From: Pseudomonas sp. Bc-h
GTDB lineage: Bacteria; Pseudomonadota; Gammaproteobacteria; Pseudomonadales; Pseudomonadaceae
Reading direction: 5' to 3'
DNA length: 64,000 bases
Assembly: GCF_002080045.1 (NCBI RefSeq)
Contig: NZ_MUIN01000011.1
Span: 1-64,000 of the forward strand
The notes beneath the pieces were generated by a model, which made no database searches, had not been told where the DNA came from, and saw only the letters and a program-made list of their open reading frames with translations. Positions 45,182 to 54,561 of the stretch are shown piece after piece. Both the position numbers and the translations under genes were made by a program. Each line of letters begins with the position of its first letter. Position 1 is the stretch's first letter.

Positions 45182-47398
45182 TCACTCACGCCAGAAGCGT
45201 CGAATCCCACGTTCGGCCTCGACCCCAGCGAAGGTTCCCAATTGCAAGGTGATAGCACCCAACTCAGCGCTGTCGTGAATCTCGTACCCAAGAAAGCGGT
45301 ACCGTGACATCACCAGCGGATGCGGATGGCCAAAGGCATTGTTGCGCCCACGGGAAATCAACACTCCCCGCGGAGCAACGGCTCGCAGAAACAACTGCGA
45401 CGATGAACTGCGGCTGCCATGATGCGGCGACTGCAGCCAGTCGGCCCGGAGATCGAAGCCCTGCGCCAGCATCGCACGCTCGGCAGGAACGTCGATATCG
45501 CCCGTCAGCAACAGACGCTCACCATTGGCTTGTACCGCCAGCACACAGGACGCCTGATTGCCTTCTGCGGCTTGCTCCCAGATCCAGGTGGTAAATTTCA
45601 CCTCATCCCAGGTCCAGGTTTCGCCGTTGCGACAGGACTCGACGGACAACTCGAGGGGCATTCGCCCGACATCGCCACCCAGAACCCTCGTCACGGGCAG
45701 CGCTTGCTGGATAGCCGGAGCGCCACCGGCGTGATCGGCATCGGCGTGACTGAGGACCATCAGGTCGAGATGGGAAATTCCGGCTCGGCGAATTGCCGGC
45801 AGCACCACCCGCTCGCCAATGTCGAATTCCCCGAAGCGGGGGCCAGCGTCATATAACAGCGTGTGTTCACGGGTTCGCAGCAGAATCGCCAACCCCTGTC
45901 CTACATCCAGTTGCATGGCTTCGACCTGCCCCACAGGAATACTCTTCTGTGGGGGAAAAATGCACAGCAACAGCAGGGGCCATCCCAACGGGCGCAGCGC
46001 AATGCCTTTGGGTAATAAAAGAAGCGAAGCGCCAAGCAGGCTCAATGGCCAGACCCAGGACGGCACGGCAGGTCCGGTCCAGGCCGGCGCTGCGTCGGCC
46101 ATCCACGCAAGGCAGCGAAACAACCCGTCCATGGAGAACCCGGCTAGCCAGAGCAAGCTCTCGCCAATCGGCGCAATGCCCAGAAGGAGCGTGCCAAAAA
46201 GCGCCAATGGCAGGATGAAAATGCTGACCCAGGGCACCGCGAACAGATTGACCAACGGGCCGCTCAGGCTCACCGGCAGGTTCAGCGCCAGCAGCACTGG
46301 CAACAACCCGAGCGCGATGAGCCACTGAGCCCGCGACCAGCTTTGCAGCCAGCTCCAGGCGCCCAGACGTCCGCCGAAAATCAGCATGAGGATCGCCACC
46401 GCGACAAAGGACAGCCAGAACCCTGGGCGCAGGCTGATCAGCGGCTCGGCGATCAACACCATATTCACCGCAATCAAAAAGGGCCAGACCACGCCCAGAT
46501 GGCGAAATCGCAGGCGCCACAACAGCACCAGCCCCAGCATCACGCAGGCGCGTTGCACCGGGACCTCGATACCGGCGAGGAACCCGTAGGCCAGCGCCCC
46601 GGAGAATGCCAACACACAGGCCGACGGCAACCACGGCAAGACTCGCGGCCAGAGCCCCCACCGAGCTAGGCCAGCGACCAATCCATACAACAAGCCGGCG
46701 AGCAGTCCGACGTGGGTGCCGGAAATCACCAGCAAATGCACGGTGCCGGTGTCCTGCAGAATTTGCCAGTCAGCCGGGCTCAGCCCTGAATCGTCTCCAA
46801 GTACCAACGCCGTCAGCCCGCCTTCCCTTCCATAGGCGTCGACGGAAAGCAGACGCTGACGTATATCGTCGCGCCACGCCGAGACGGCCGGTTTAAGCAG
46901 CGTCCCATCCACCACAGTGCCGGTCGCGCCAATGCGCTGGGCGAGCAACCAGGCCTCGTAGTCAAAAGCGCCCGGATTCGCCAACCCGCCGGGACGCTTG
47001 AGCTTCACCGCGAGCCGCCATCTCTCCCCGCTCCGCACTTCGGGGCCGGCGTACCAGGCAATGCGAATCCGCCCAGGTAAAAGCGTGCGCCGCGATACGG
47101 CGTCTTCGAGCTGAAACCGCACCACGCCATCGACGTTATTCGGCAGCCCCACCACCTTGCCTTCCAGCCAGAGCGTCTGGCCGTCGAGTTTTTCAGGCAG
47201 GCGATCATCCAGCGCCGACTTGGCCGACACACTGGCCCAGGTCAAGCCCAACAGGAAGAAAGCCATAGGAAAGGTTCGAAACGGCAACAGCATCAGTGCC
47301 ACCACGGGCATGATCAGCATCAACCAGACCGGCGGTAAAACCGGCAAAAAGCGCAGGACCAGCAGTCCCATTGCAAGCGCCAGCATCCCTGTGCGCAT
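45182..47398 (-). CDS. comEC: DNA internalisation protein ComEC/Rec2
   Basis: Inner-membrane channel for single-stranded DNA uptake in transformation; 738 residues. N-terminal TM helices and an OB-like DUF4131 domain (about 1-170) are followed by the competence TM domain (about 190-460) and a C-terminal metallo-beta-lactamase domain with LSHADADHAGGAP and HHGSRSSSS. Intact, so not decayed. It is convergent to nothing and divergent from the DUF2062 gene. Confidence 0.94.
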   Translation of the reverse strand: MRTGMLALAMGLLVLRFLPVLPPVWLMLIMPVVALMLLPFRTFPMAFFLLGLTWASVSAKSALDDRLPEKLDGQTLWLEGKVVGLPNNVDGVVRFQLEDAVSRRTLLPGRIRIAWYAGPEVRSGERWRLAVKLKRPGGLANPGAFDYEAWLLAQRIGATGTVVDGTLLKPAVSAWRDDIRQRLLSVDAYGREGGLTALVLGDDSGLSPADWQILQDTGTVHLLVISGTHVGLLAGLLYGLVAGLARWGLWPRVLPWLPSACVLAFSGALAYGFLAGIEVPVQRACVMLGLVLLWRLRFRHLGVVWPFLIAVNMVLIAEPLISLRPGFWLSFVAVAILMLIFGGRLGAWSWLQSWSRAQWLIALGLLPVLLALNLPVSLSGPLVNLFAVPWVSIFILPLALFGTLLLGIAPIGESLLWLAGFSMDGLFRCLAWMADAAPAWTGPAVPSWVWPLSLLGASLLLLPKGIALRPLGWPLLLLCIFPPQKSIPVGQVEAMQLDVGQGLAILLRTREHTLLYDAGPRFGEFDIGERVVLPAIRRAGISHLDLMVLSHADADHAGGAPAIQQALPVTRVLGGDVGRMPLELSVESCRNGETWTWDEVKFTTWIWEQAAEGNQASCVLAVQANGERLLLTGDIDVPAERAMLAQGFDLRADWLQSPHHGSRSSSSQLFLRAVAPRGVLISRGRNNAFGHPHPLVMSRYRFLGYEIHDSAELGAITLQLGTFAGVEAERGIRRFWRE

Positions 47399-47552
47399 AA
47401 GGCTTTCCCTGTCGGCAGATGAAATTCACCTTCATGGCTTAGCCCACCGACCGAGAAGCACATTTATTAATTGTCACAATGTCTGAATTTCTATCCTTCA
47501 CTATCCATGCATACTTGCCCGACTTTTCCCGCCAAAGCCCCGGATTTCCTGT

Positions 47553-48068
47553 ATGCCACGCCACCTGATCAAGCGATACATGCCCGATCCGAACAGCATC
47601 CGGGAACACAAATCCTTACGCTTTCTTGGCAAACTGCTGCACGACCCGAACCTCTGGCACTTGAATCGCCACTCGGTTGCGCGCGCCATGGGCATCGGTC
47701 TGTTCGCCGCGCTGATGCCCATGCCGCTGCAGATGTTGCTGGCTGCGCTGCTGGCGATATGGGTACGCGCAAACATGCCGATCGCGGTCAGCCTGTGCTG
47801 GCTGACCAACCCGCTGACGATGCCGCCTGTGTTCTATTGCACCTACAAGATCGGCGCGCTGCTGATGGGACTGCCGCCGCGCAGTTTTCCGGACGAGTTG
47901 AGCTGGGACTGGATCAGCGGACAATTGTCGACGCTGTTGCAGCCGTTCTTGCTGGGTTCGGTCGTGGCGGGGGTTGTGCTGGGACTGGCGGGGTATTTCG
48001 GCACGATGGCGTACTGGCGCTGGTGGGTGGGGCGACAGTGGCGGCGGCGCAAGGCGAAGCGGGGATGA
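47553..48068 (+). CDS. DUF2062 membrane protein
   Basis: A 171-residue protein. After a basic N-terminus come HSVARAMGIGLFAALMPMPLQML and SLCWLTNPLTMPPVFY, both hallmarks of DUF2062, with TM segments at about 50-72, 78-100 and 127-150. The C-terminus is very basic (RRRKAKRG). Function unknown. Divergent from comEC, as in P. aeruginosa. The ribosome site is weak. Confidence 0.88.
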   Translation: MPRHLIKRYMPDPNSIREHKSLRFLGKLLHDPNLWHLNRHSVARAMGIGLFAALMPMPLQMLLAALLAIWVRANMPIAVSLCWLTNPLTMPPVFYCTYKIGALLMGLPPRSFPDELSWDWISGQLSTLLQPFLLGSVVAGVVLGLAGYFGTMAYWRWWVGRQWRRRKAKRG

Positions 48069-48076
48069 CGGACTCT

Positions 48077-48143
48077 TGTAGCCATCCGGCTTGCCGGCGT
48101 TAGCGATGTAATGGCGCCACCGCCGGCAAGCCGTGCTGCTACA
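48077..48143. repeat. Paired REP element (REPIN-like) after DUF2062 gene
   Basis: Two inverted arms, TGTAGCCATCCGGCTTGCCG at 48077 and its near complement ending CCGTGCTGCTACA at 48143, enclose about 20 nt. The core GGCTTGCCGGC is shared with four other elements in the window. It lies between convergent genes. Confidence 0.85.
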
Positions 48144-48152
48144 GGGGCAGCA

Positions 48153-48932
48153 TTACTGCCGCATCCCTCTGCCACTCACCAACAACCGTGCACAGCCCAG
48201 ATACAGGACGATGGTCGCCACGATCATGAACCCCAGGGCGATGCTGATCTTGATGTCCGACACGCCGAGAATCCCGAAGCGGAAGGCGTTGACCATGTGC
48301 AGCACCGGGTTGGCCAGCGACACGGTCTGCCAGAACGGCGGCAGCAGGTTGATCGAGTAGAACACCCCGCCCAGGTAGGTCAGCGGCGTGAGCACGAAGG
48401 TGGGGATGATCGAGATATCATCGAAGTTGCGTGCGAACACGGCGTTGATGAAGCCCAGCAGCGAGAAAATCGTCGCCGTCAGCACCACCACCACGACAGT
48501 CACACCCAGATGATGCACCTGCAGATCGGTGAAGAACATCGACAGGATCGTCACGATAACGCCGACCATCAGTCCGCGCAGCATGCCGCCCAGGGTAAAG
48601 CCGATCAGGATCGTGTGCGGCGAAACCGGCGACACCATCAACTCTTCCACCGAGCGCTGGAACTTGGCGCCGAAGAAGCTGGAGACCACGTTGCCGTAGG
48701 AGTTGGTGATCACCGACATCATGATCAGGCCCGGCACGATGTACTGCATGTAGGTGAAGCCACCCATATCGCCGATCTGACGGCCGATCAGGTTACCGAA
48801 GATCACGAAATACAGAACCATGGTGATCGCCGGCGGCAGCAGCGTTTGCGGCCAGATCCGCATGAAGCGTCGAACTTCGCGATAAACGATGGTGTTCAAG
48901 GCGATCAGGTTGGGGCGCAGCTCCGAACTCAT
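48153..48932 (-). CDS. ABC-2 type exporter permease, YadH-like
   Basis: A 259-residue membrane protein with about six TM segments in the ABC-2 pattern. It starts NTIVYREVRRFMRIWPQTLLPP and has the later FVLTPLTYLGGVFYSINLLPPFWQ, typical of this family. Size and order match E. coli YadH and PA2811. It overlaps the ATPase stop by 4 nt. The exported substrate is unknown. Confidence 0.9.
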   Translation of the reverse strand: MSSELRPNLIALNTIVYREVRRFMRIWPQTLLPPAITMVLYFVIFGNLIGRQIGDMGGFTYMQYIVPGLIMMSVITNSYGNVVSSFFGAKFQRSVEELMVSPVSPHTILIGFTLGGMLRGLMVGVIVTILSMFFTDLQVHHLGVTVVVVVLTATIFSLLGFINAVFARNFDDISIIPTFVLTPLTYLGGVFYSINLLPPFWQTVSLANPVLHMVNAFRFGILGVSDIKISIALGFMIVATIVLYLGCARLLVSGRGMRQ

Positions 48933-49861
48933 ACCGCCACCTTCGACAGATTCTTTTCGACCAGACCCACGAACAGCTCCTCGAGGCGATTGGTTTTATT
49001 GCGCAGGCTCAGGACCTGAACGTTCTGCAACGCCAGTTGGCCGAACAGCGCGGTGATGCCGATGGTCTTGTCCACTTGCACTTCCAGCGTGTGGTTATCC
49101 ACCAGCCGCGACGGGTAGCCCGTCAGTTGCGGTGCGACTTGCATCGGGTCCTTGAGGTCCAGCAGGAAGGTCTCGACATGCAGCTTGTTGAGCAGCGTCT
49201 TCATGCCGGTGTTTTCGATGATGGTGCCGTGATCGATGATGCCGATGTTGCGGCACAGCTGCTCAGCCTCTTCCAGGTAATGCGTGGTGAGGATGATGGT
49301 GATGCCTTTCTCGTTCAGCTCGGTGAGGAAGGTCCACATCGAACGGCGCAGCTCGATATCGACGCCTGCAGTCGGTTCGTCGAGGATCAGCAGACGCGGC
49401 TCGTGAATCAGCGCGCGGGCGATCATCAATCGACGTTTCATGCCACCGGACAGCGAGCGCGAAGGCACGCCGCGTTTGTCCCACAGGCCCAGTTGGGTCA
49501 GGTACTGCTCGGCGCGCTCCTTGGCGATCTTCGGCGGGATGCCGTAGTAACCGGCCTGAGTCACCACGATGTCGAAGGTCTTTTCGAACTGGTTGAAGTT
49601 GAACTCCTGCGGCACCACGCCGATCGAGCGCTTGAGTTGCGCCGGATTGCGATCCAGGTCGTGGCCGAAGATGTTCACCGTCCCCGTGGTCTTGTTGACC
49701 AGGGTCGAGATGATGCCGATGGTCGTGGATTTGCCGGCACCGTTGGGGCCGAGCAAAGCGAAGAAATCACCCTCGGCGACGTCCAGATCGATACCCTTGA
49801 GGGCCTGGAAACCGTTGCCGTAGGTCTTGGTTAGCTGCCGGATGGACAGAGCTGAACTCAT
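48929..49861 (-). CDS. ABC exporter ATPase, YadG-like
   Basis: A 310-residue ATP-binding subunit. Walker A GPNGAGKST is near residue 38, signature LSGGMKRRLMIARAL near 135, Walker B LLILDEPTAGVD near 158, and the switch histidine in ILTTHYLEEAE. The C-terminal ~80 residues are the extra domain of the DrrA/YadG type. The start at 49861 is the family start. It drives the permease encoded just downstream. Confidence 0.92.
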   Translation of the reverse strand: MSSALSIRQLTKTYGNGFQALKGIDLDVAEGDFFALLGPNGAGKSTTIGIISTLVNKTTGTVNIFGHDLDRNPAQLKRSIGVVPQEFNFNQFEKTFDIVVTQAGYYGIPPKIAKERAEQYLTQLGLWDKRGVPSRSLSGGMKRRLMIARALIHEPRLLILDEPTAGVDIELRRSMWTFLTELNEKGITIILTTHYLEEAEQLCRNIGIIDHGTIIENTGMKTLLNKLHVETFLLDLKDPMQVAPQLTGYPSRLVDNHTLEVQVDKTIGITALFGQLALQNVQVLSLRNKTNRLEELFVGLVEKNLSKVAV

Positions 49862-50064
49862 GACTGAAAACACACCAATAAAAGGAAAAAGGAAAAGTCG
49901 ACGAATACAAAAAGCGTGAACGCCTCACCGAGAGGGAAGCTGACAATCCGCCGTCGTTGAAACAATCGGTTGCAAACGCGGCGCTGCCAGCAATGTTGCT
50001 TGCCGACGCCGCGCAAGTACAGCGAAGTCTATTGATAGTAGTTATTAATCTAACGCTGTCAGCT

Positions 50065-50688
50065 TCAGGTCAGCGCAGTCATCACTGCAGTCCGGTAGGC
50101 CGGACGCTGTTGCAGACGCTCGTACCAGGCTTTGAGGTGAGGCAGGTCCGTGCGTTCAATCGGCATTTCGAACCAGGCATAGATGAAGCTGCCCAGCGGG
50201 ATGTCGCCCATGCCGAATTCGTTTCCGGACAGATAAGGCTGCGTGGACAGCGTCTTGTCGACGATGCGCAGCATGCCTTCGATGGTGGCTTTCGCGGCAT
50301 TGATCTGCGCCCAGTCCTGCTGCTCGGCAGGTGTGCGCAACACACCCCAGAACACGGTCTTGAACGGAACCGCAAAAGTCGAGGTGGTCCAGTCCATCCA
50401 CTTGTCCTGCTCGGCGCGGGCTTTTGCACTGCTCGGACACAGCGTCGAATCCGGCGCGTATTGCGCGGCCAGATAGCGAACGATGGTATTGGATTCCCAC
50501 AACACGAAATCGCCGTCTTCGATCATCGGCACCACGCCGTTTGGGTTCCTGGCCAGGTACTCAGGCTGGTCGTTGACCCCGAAGGCGCCACCGGCGTTGA
50601 TCGCCTCGTATTCCAGCCCCAACTCTTCTGCGACCCACAACGCCTTGCGAACGTTGGACGAATTCTTGCGGCCCCAGATCTTCAACAT
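50065..50688 (-). CDS. Glutathione S-transferase family protein
   Basis: A 207-residue GST. The N-terminal thioredoxin-like domain (LKIWGRKNSSNVRKALWVAEELGLEY, then NGVVPMIEDGDFVLWESNTIVRYLA with the cis-proline and Glu-Ser pair) is followed by the helical domain (about 88-200). The catalytic residue is probably the serine of RKNSSNV (theta-like). Matches the place of PA2813. The 200 nt between it and the ABC ATPase gene hold no gene I can see. Confidence 0.9.
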   Translation of the reverse strand: MLKIWGRKNSSNVRKALWVAEELGLEYEAINAGGAFGVNDQPEYLARNPNGVVPMIEDGDFVLWESNTIVRYLAAQYAPDSTLCPSSAKARAEQDKWMDWTTSTFAVPFKTVFWGVLRTPAEQQDWAQINAAKATIEGMLRIVDKTLSTQPYLSGNEFGMGDIPLGSFIYAWFEMPIERTDLPHLKAWYERLQQRPAYRTAVMTALT

Positions 50689-50922
50689 GGTTCTTGTTCT
50701 CCTGTGCGCGATAACACTGTCCGTTAAACGACGGAATTAGTGGCATATGCCTGCGGGCCAACAGTCTACTCCGAGAAGCGGGTATTCGAGCCACAACTTC
50801 ACGCGCATCGGCCAGCCCCCGAACTCCCATCACGGTGTGGGGTCACTATCGATGCGCGGGCCAGAGCCGTTGCCCGCGCGCTCGATGGCGCCCATTTTCG
50901 CCATCCTCATGGAGGGCTTCTT

Positions 50923-53367
50923 ATGCTGTTGTTGTGGATTCTGGTTCTGGTGATCGGCGTGGCCTGGCTGGCCCATCGGCGTGTCGCCCCCTTCCCTGCA
51001 CTGGGGATTGTCGCGGTTTATCTGCTGGCGATGGGTGCGCTGAGTCACGCCCACGGCTGGATGATCATTCCCTGGGCACTGTGGCTGGCCGTGGCACTGC
51101 CGCTGGCGTTGCCCGACCTGCGCCGCAAATATTTCAGTGCGCCGATCTTCGCCTGGTTCCAGAAAGTATTACCGCCCATGTCGGAAACCGAGCGCGACGC
51201 CATCGACGCCGGTACGGTCTGGTGGGACGGCGAGCTGTTCAGCGGACGCCCTGACTGGAACACCCTGCTGAGCTATCCGAAAAGCCAGCTCACCGACGAA
51301 GAGCAGGCCTTTATCGACGGCCCGACCGAAGAACTCTGCGCGATGGTCAGCGACTGGGAAATCGGTCAGGCGATGGATCTGCCGCCCGAAGCCTGGGCGC
51401 ATATCAAGGAACACGGCTTCTTCGCCCTGATCATCCCCAAAGAGTTTGGCGGCAAAGGCTTCTCGGCCTACGCCCACTCACAGGTGGCGATGAAGCTGGC
51501 GACCCGCAGCGGCGATCTGGCCTCCACCGTCATGGTCCCCAACTCGCTCGGCCCGGCAGAACTGCTGCTGCATTACGGCACCGATGAGCAGCGCAACCAC
51601 TACCTGCCTCGTCTGGCCCGTGGCGACGACATTCCTTGCTTCGCGCTGACCGGCCCACTGGCAGGCTCCGACGCTGGCGCGATGCCCGACACCGGGATCA
51701 TCTGCAAAGGCCAGTGGCAAGGCGAGGAAGTGATCGGTCTGCGCCTGAACTGGGAAAAACGCTACATCACCCTTGGCCCGGTCGCGACCTTGCTCGGCCT
51801 GGCGTTCAAGGCATTCGACCCCGAGCATCTGTTGGGCGAAGAAGAGGATCTGGGCATCAGCCTGGCGTTGATTCCTACCGATACACCGGGCGTGGAGATC
51901 GGACGTCGCCATCTGCCGCTGGGCGCCGCGTTCATGAACGGCCCCAACTCGGGCAAAGACGTATTCATTCCGCTGGAGTACCTGATCGGCGGTCAGGACA
52001 TGCTCGGCAAAGGCTGGATGATGCTGATGAATTGCCTGTCCGTCGGCCGTTCGATTTCGCTGCCTGCCGTCGGCACCGGCGCCGCCAAATACACCAGCCT
52101 GGTCACCGGCCAGTACACGCAGATTCGCGAGCAGTTCAATGTGCCTCTGGCCGCCTTCGAAGGCATTCAGGAATCTCTGGCGCGCATCGGCGGCAATGCC
52201 TGGCTGATGGACAGCGCGCGCATGTTGACGGCCAACGCGGTGGACCTTGGCGAGAAGCCGTCGGTGCTGTCGGCCATTCTCAAGTACCACCTCACCGAGC
52301 GTGGCCGTGAGTGCATCACCCACGCGATGGACGTGCATGGCGGCAAGGGCATCATCATGGGCCCGAACAACTATTTGGGCCGCTCATGGCAAGGCGCGCC
52401 GATTTTCATCACCGTGGAAGGCGCGAACATTCTGTCGCGCAACCTGATGATTTTCGGTCAGGGCGCCATCCGTTGCCATCCTTTCGTGCTCAAGGAAATG
52501 GCTCTGGCCGGGCGCGAAGACCATGATCGCGCGGTGGTGGAATTCGACGACTTACTGCTGCAACACATCGGTTTCGCGGTGCGCAATGCCGCGAGCACGC
52601 TGGTGCTCAATCTCGGGTTCGGACATTTCGAAACGATGCCCGGCGATCGTCTGAGCCAAGGCTATTTCCGCGCCCTCAATCGTCAGGCCGCCGCCTTCGC
52701 CATGCTCGCGGATTTGAGCATGATGCTGCTCGGCGGCGAGTTGAAGCGCCGGGAACGACTGTCGGCGCGGCTCGGCGATGTGCTGAGCCACATGTACCTG
52801 GCATCGGCCGCGCTCAAGCGTTATCACGACCTGGATTATCCCGAGGCGCTGGCGCCGCTGTTTCGCTGGTCCATGGAAGAAGCGTTGGGTGAATCGGAAC
52901 GAGCACTGGATGAGCTGCTGAGCAACTTCCCGAACCGGATTCTCGGCGGGCTTTTGCGGGTGATCGTGTTCCCGCTGGGTCGCCGTCACAAAGGCCCCTC
53001 GGACGCGCTCGACGCGCAAGTTGCCGAAATCATCGGTCGTGCCAAGGGCGATCCGGCGCTGGAATCGGTACTCGCCGGTTGCTATCGCCCGACATCGGAA
53101 AGCGATCCGGTGGGCGCGCTGCAACATGCGGCAGACCTGCTGAGCGGGGCGAAAACCCTGCACGGCAAACTGCATCACGGGCTCAAGAGCGGCCAGGTCA
53201 AAGCGGCGGGTGGAGAGCACGTGATCGATGCCGCGATGAACGCGGGCGTATTGCAGCCCGCCGAAGCCGAAAAATTGCGCGCGGCTGAAGCGGCACGGCG
53301 CAAGGTCATCGATGTGGATGATTTTGATAAGGAAGAACTGAAGGCGGCTGAAGGAAGAGTCCGCTGA
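50923..53367 (+). CDS. fadE: Acyl-CoA dehydrogenase FadE
   Basis: First step of beta-oxidation, acyl-CoA to enoyl-CoA with FAD; 814 residues. The start at 50923 has GGAGGG at 8 nt; the 61 codons upstream are not used. Two hydrophobic helices at about 2-20 and 25-45 anchor it to the membrane. The ACAD body follows (CFALTGPLAGSDAGA near 240, HGGKGIIMGP near 470), and a long C-terminal DUF1974 domain (about 520-800) typical of the FadE type. Corresponds to PA2815. Confidence 0.95.
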   Translation: MLLLWILVLVIGVAWLAHRRVAPFPALGIVAVYLLAMGALSHAHGWMIIPWALWLAVALPLALPDLRRKYFSAPIFAWFQKVLPPMSETERDAIDAGTVWWDGELFSGRPDWNTLLSYPKSQLTDEEQAFIDGPTEELCAMVSDWEIGQAMDLPPEAWAHIKEHGFFALIIPKEFGGKGFSAYAHSQVAMKLATRSGDLASTVMVPNSLGPAELLLHYGTDEQRNHYLPRLARGDDIPCFALTGPLAGSDAGAMPDTGIICKGQWQGEEVIGLRLNWEKRYITLGPVATLLGLAFKAFDPEHLLGEEEDLGISLALIPTDTPGVEIGRRHLPLGAAFMNGPNSGKDVFIPLEYLIGGQDMLGKGWMMLMNCLSVGRSISLPAVGTGAAKYTSLVTGQYTQIREQFNVPLAAFEGIQESLARIGGNAWLMDSARMLTANAVDLGEKPSVLSAILKYHLTERGRECITHAMDVHGGKGIIMGPNNYLGRSWQGAPIFITVEGANILSRNLMIFGQGAIRCHPFVLKEMALAGREDHDRAVVEFDDLLLQHIGFAVRNAASTLVLNLGFGHFETMPGDRLSQGYFRALNRQAAAFAMLADLSMMLLGGELKRRERLSARLGDVLSHMYLASAALKRYHDLDYPEALAPLFRWSMEEALGESERALDELLSNFPNRILGGLLRVIVFPLGRRHKGPSDALDAQVAEIIGRAKGDPALESVLAGCYRPTSESDPVGALQHAADLLSGAKTLHGKLHHGLKSGQVKAAGGEHVIDAAMNAGVLQPAEAEKLRAAEAARRKVIDVDDFDKEELKAAEGRVR

Positions 53368-53398
53368 ACCACGCACGAAGCGCGATGCAACATCCTCT

Positions 53399-53465
53399 GT
53401 AGCAGCACGGCTTGCTGGCGGTGACGATCTCAAGGACGTCACCGTCGGCAAGCCGTGCTGCTACA
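53399..53465. repeat. Paired REP element after fadE
   Basis: Arms TGTAGCAGCACGGCTTGC (from 53399) and GCAAGCCGTGCTGCTACA (to 53465) are exact reverse complements over 18 nt, with further pairing inside. Lies 32 nt after the fadE stop. Confidence 0.9.
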
Positions 53466-53578
53466 GAATGTGTAGCGTTGGGCAACGCCAACCTCAGAAA
53501 CACCGCTCTAGCCTGCACATCCCCGAAGACTGTCCTACACTCCCCGATAACAACAAGAAAACACCAAGGGGACGCATC

Positions 53579-53782
53579 ATGATCGATCACCGCATGACTC
53601 ATCGCTGCCTGCTCGCTGAAATCGCCTCGGGGGAGGACCTTCGGAGCGGCAAACCCTCACCGACCCTGCAAACCCTTCTGCTCATCGGCTTCATCACTCG
53701 CCAACCGAGTCCCGACCGCACTTTTTCCCACCTTGCACTGACCGAAGCCGGGCATCGTTATCTGGCAGGTTTGTGGCACTGA
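53579..53782 (+). CDS. Small conserved-looking protein, function unknown (67 aa)
   Basis: A 67-residue protein starting at 53579 behind AAGGGGACGC. The sequence has the pattern of one winged-helix-sized unit: SPTLQTLLLIGFITRQ followed by a hairpin-like stretch and LALTEAGHRYLAGLW. The LTEAGHRYL ending resembles the wing region of MarR-like domains. No signal peptide. In P. aeruginosa a small ORF (PA2816) stands in the same place between fadE and PA2817, so it may be its counterpart. Confidence 0.65.
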   Translation: MIDHRMTHRCLLAEIASGEDLRSGKPSPTLQTLLLIGFITRQPSPDRTFSHLALTEAGHRYLAGLWH

Positions 53783-53903
53783 CCAGATCCTCGGTCGACA
53801 GACGCATGTCGCTCTGTCGACCACCAGTCCTCATTGGGGTATCGGTCAACAGTGCGGAGATCTATACTCGCGCGCCTGTTTTTTTGTCTCTGAGGACCTC
53901 ATC

Positions 53904-54314
53904 ATGGCCGACGCCAATCTCGACCGCACTCTCAACCTGCTGACGCATCTGCGCGGCATTCTGGTGGCGCTCGGTGAAGCCGAACAGGTTCCCGAAGAAA
54001 GCCATGCCCTGTTTCTCGAACGCTATGACGAGCTGATGATGCTGCTGCCGGTCGAGCCGATCGAAAGCCAGTATCTGGGTCAGGACCTGCTCTGCCAGGT
54101 GATCCAGCGTTATCCGCAGATCGCCCATCTGGTGCCGCGCGACCTGCTCTGGTACTTCGGGGGCGACTGCCTGCACTTCATGCCCGACGAAGAAATCGAT
54201 CTGTACACCGCGCTGGAAGAGCGCCGCTTCGAAGCCGAGGAGAACGAAGAGCCGTTCGACTGGGATCAGGAGAAGCAACTGCTGTCGATGGGGCAGGACG
54301 GACCGAGACACTAA
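53904..54314 (+). CDS. PA2817-type conserved hypothetical protein
   Basis: A 136-residue acidic, soluble protein, mostly helical in look. It contains ERYDELMMLLPVEPIESQ, LLCQVIQRYPQIAHLVPRDL and LHFMPDEEIDLYTALEERR. It carries no catalytic motif that I recognise. The position after fadE matches PA2817. The ribosome site is GAGGA. A REP pair follows its stop. Confidence 0.82.
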   Translation: MADANLDRTLNLLTHLRGILVALGEAEQVPEESHALFLERYDELMMLLPVEPIESQYLGQDLLCQVIQRYPQIAHLVPRDLLWYFGGDCLHFMPDEEIDLYTALEERRFEAEENEEPFDWDQEKQLLSMGQDGPRH

Positions 54315-54336
54315 GCCCGTTCGTTGAAGCAGCCTT

Positions 54337-54404
54337 TGTAACAGCGCGGCTTGCCGGCGGTGGCGTATCTGGAATCACCATCGCCGGCAAGCGGCACCGC
54401 TACA
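54337..54404. repeat. Paired REP element after the PA2817-type gene
   Basis: TGTAACAGCGCGGCTTGCCGGCG at the left and CGCCGGCAAGCGGCACCGCTACA at the right, imperfectly complementary (a few mismatches). The inner part GGTGGCG/CGCC also pairs. Confidence 0.85.
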
Positions 54405-54561
54405 GTTGTTTCATATCCGATGAAACACTACATGCATTATTTTTATAATTAGCTTAGCGCCAAATCGAATTTCACACGCTCGCCACATCCCCCTATGTTG
54501 CTGACTTGCGCCAGCGCGAATGCTCCGCGCCCAGTCATCTTTACAACACAAGGAATGGTCA

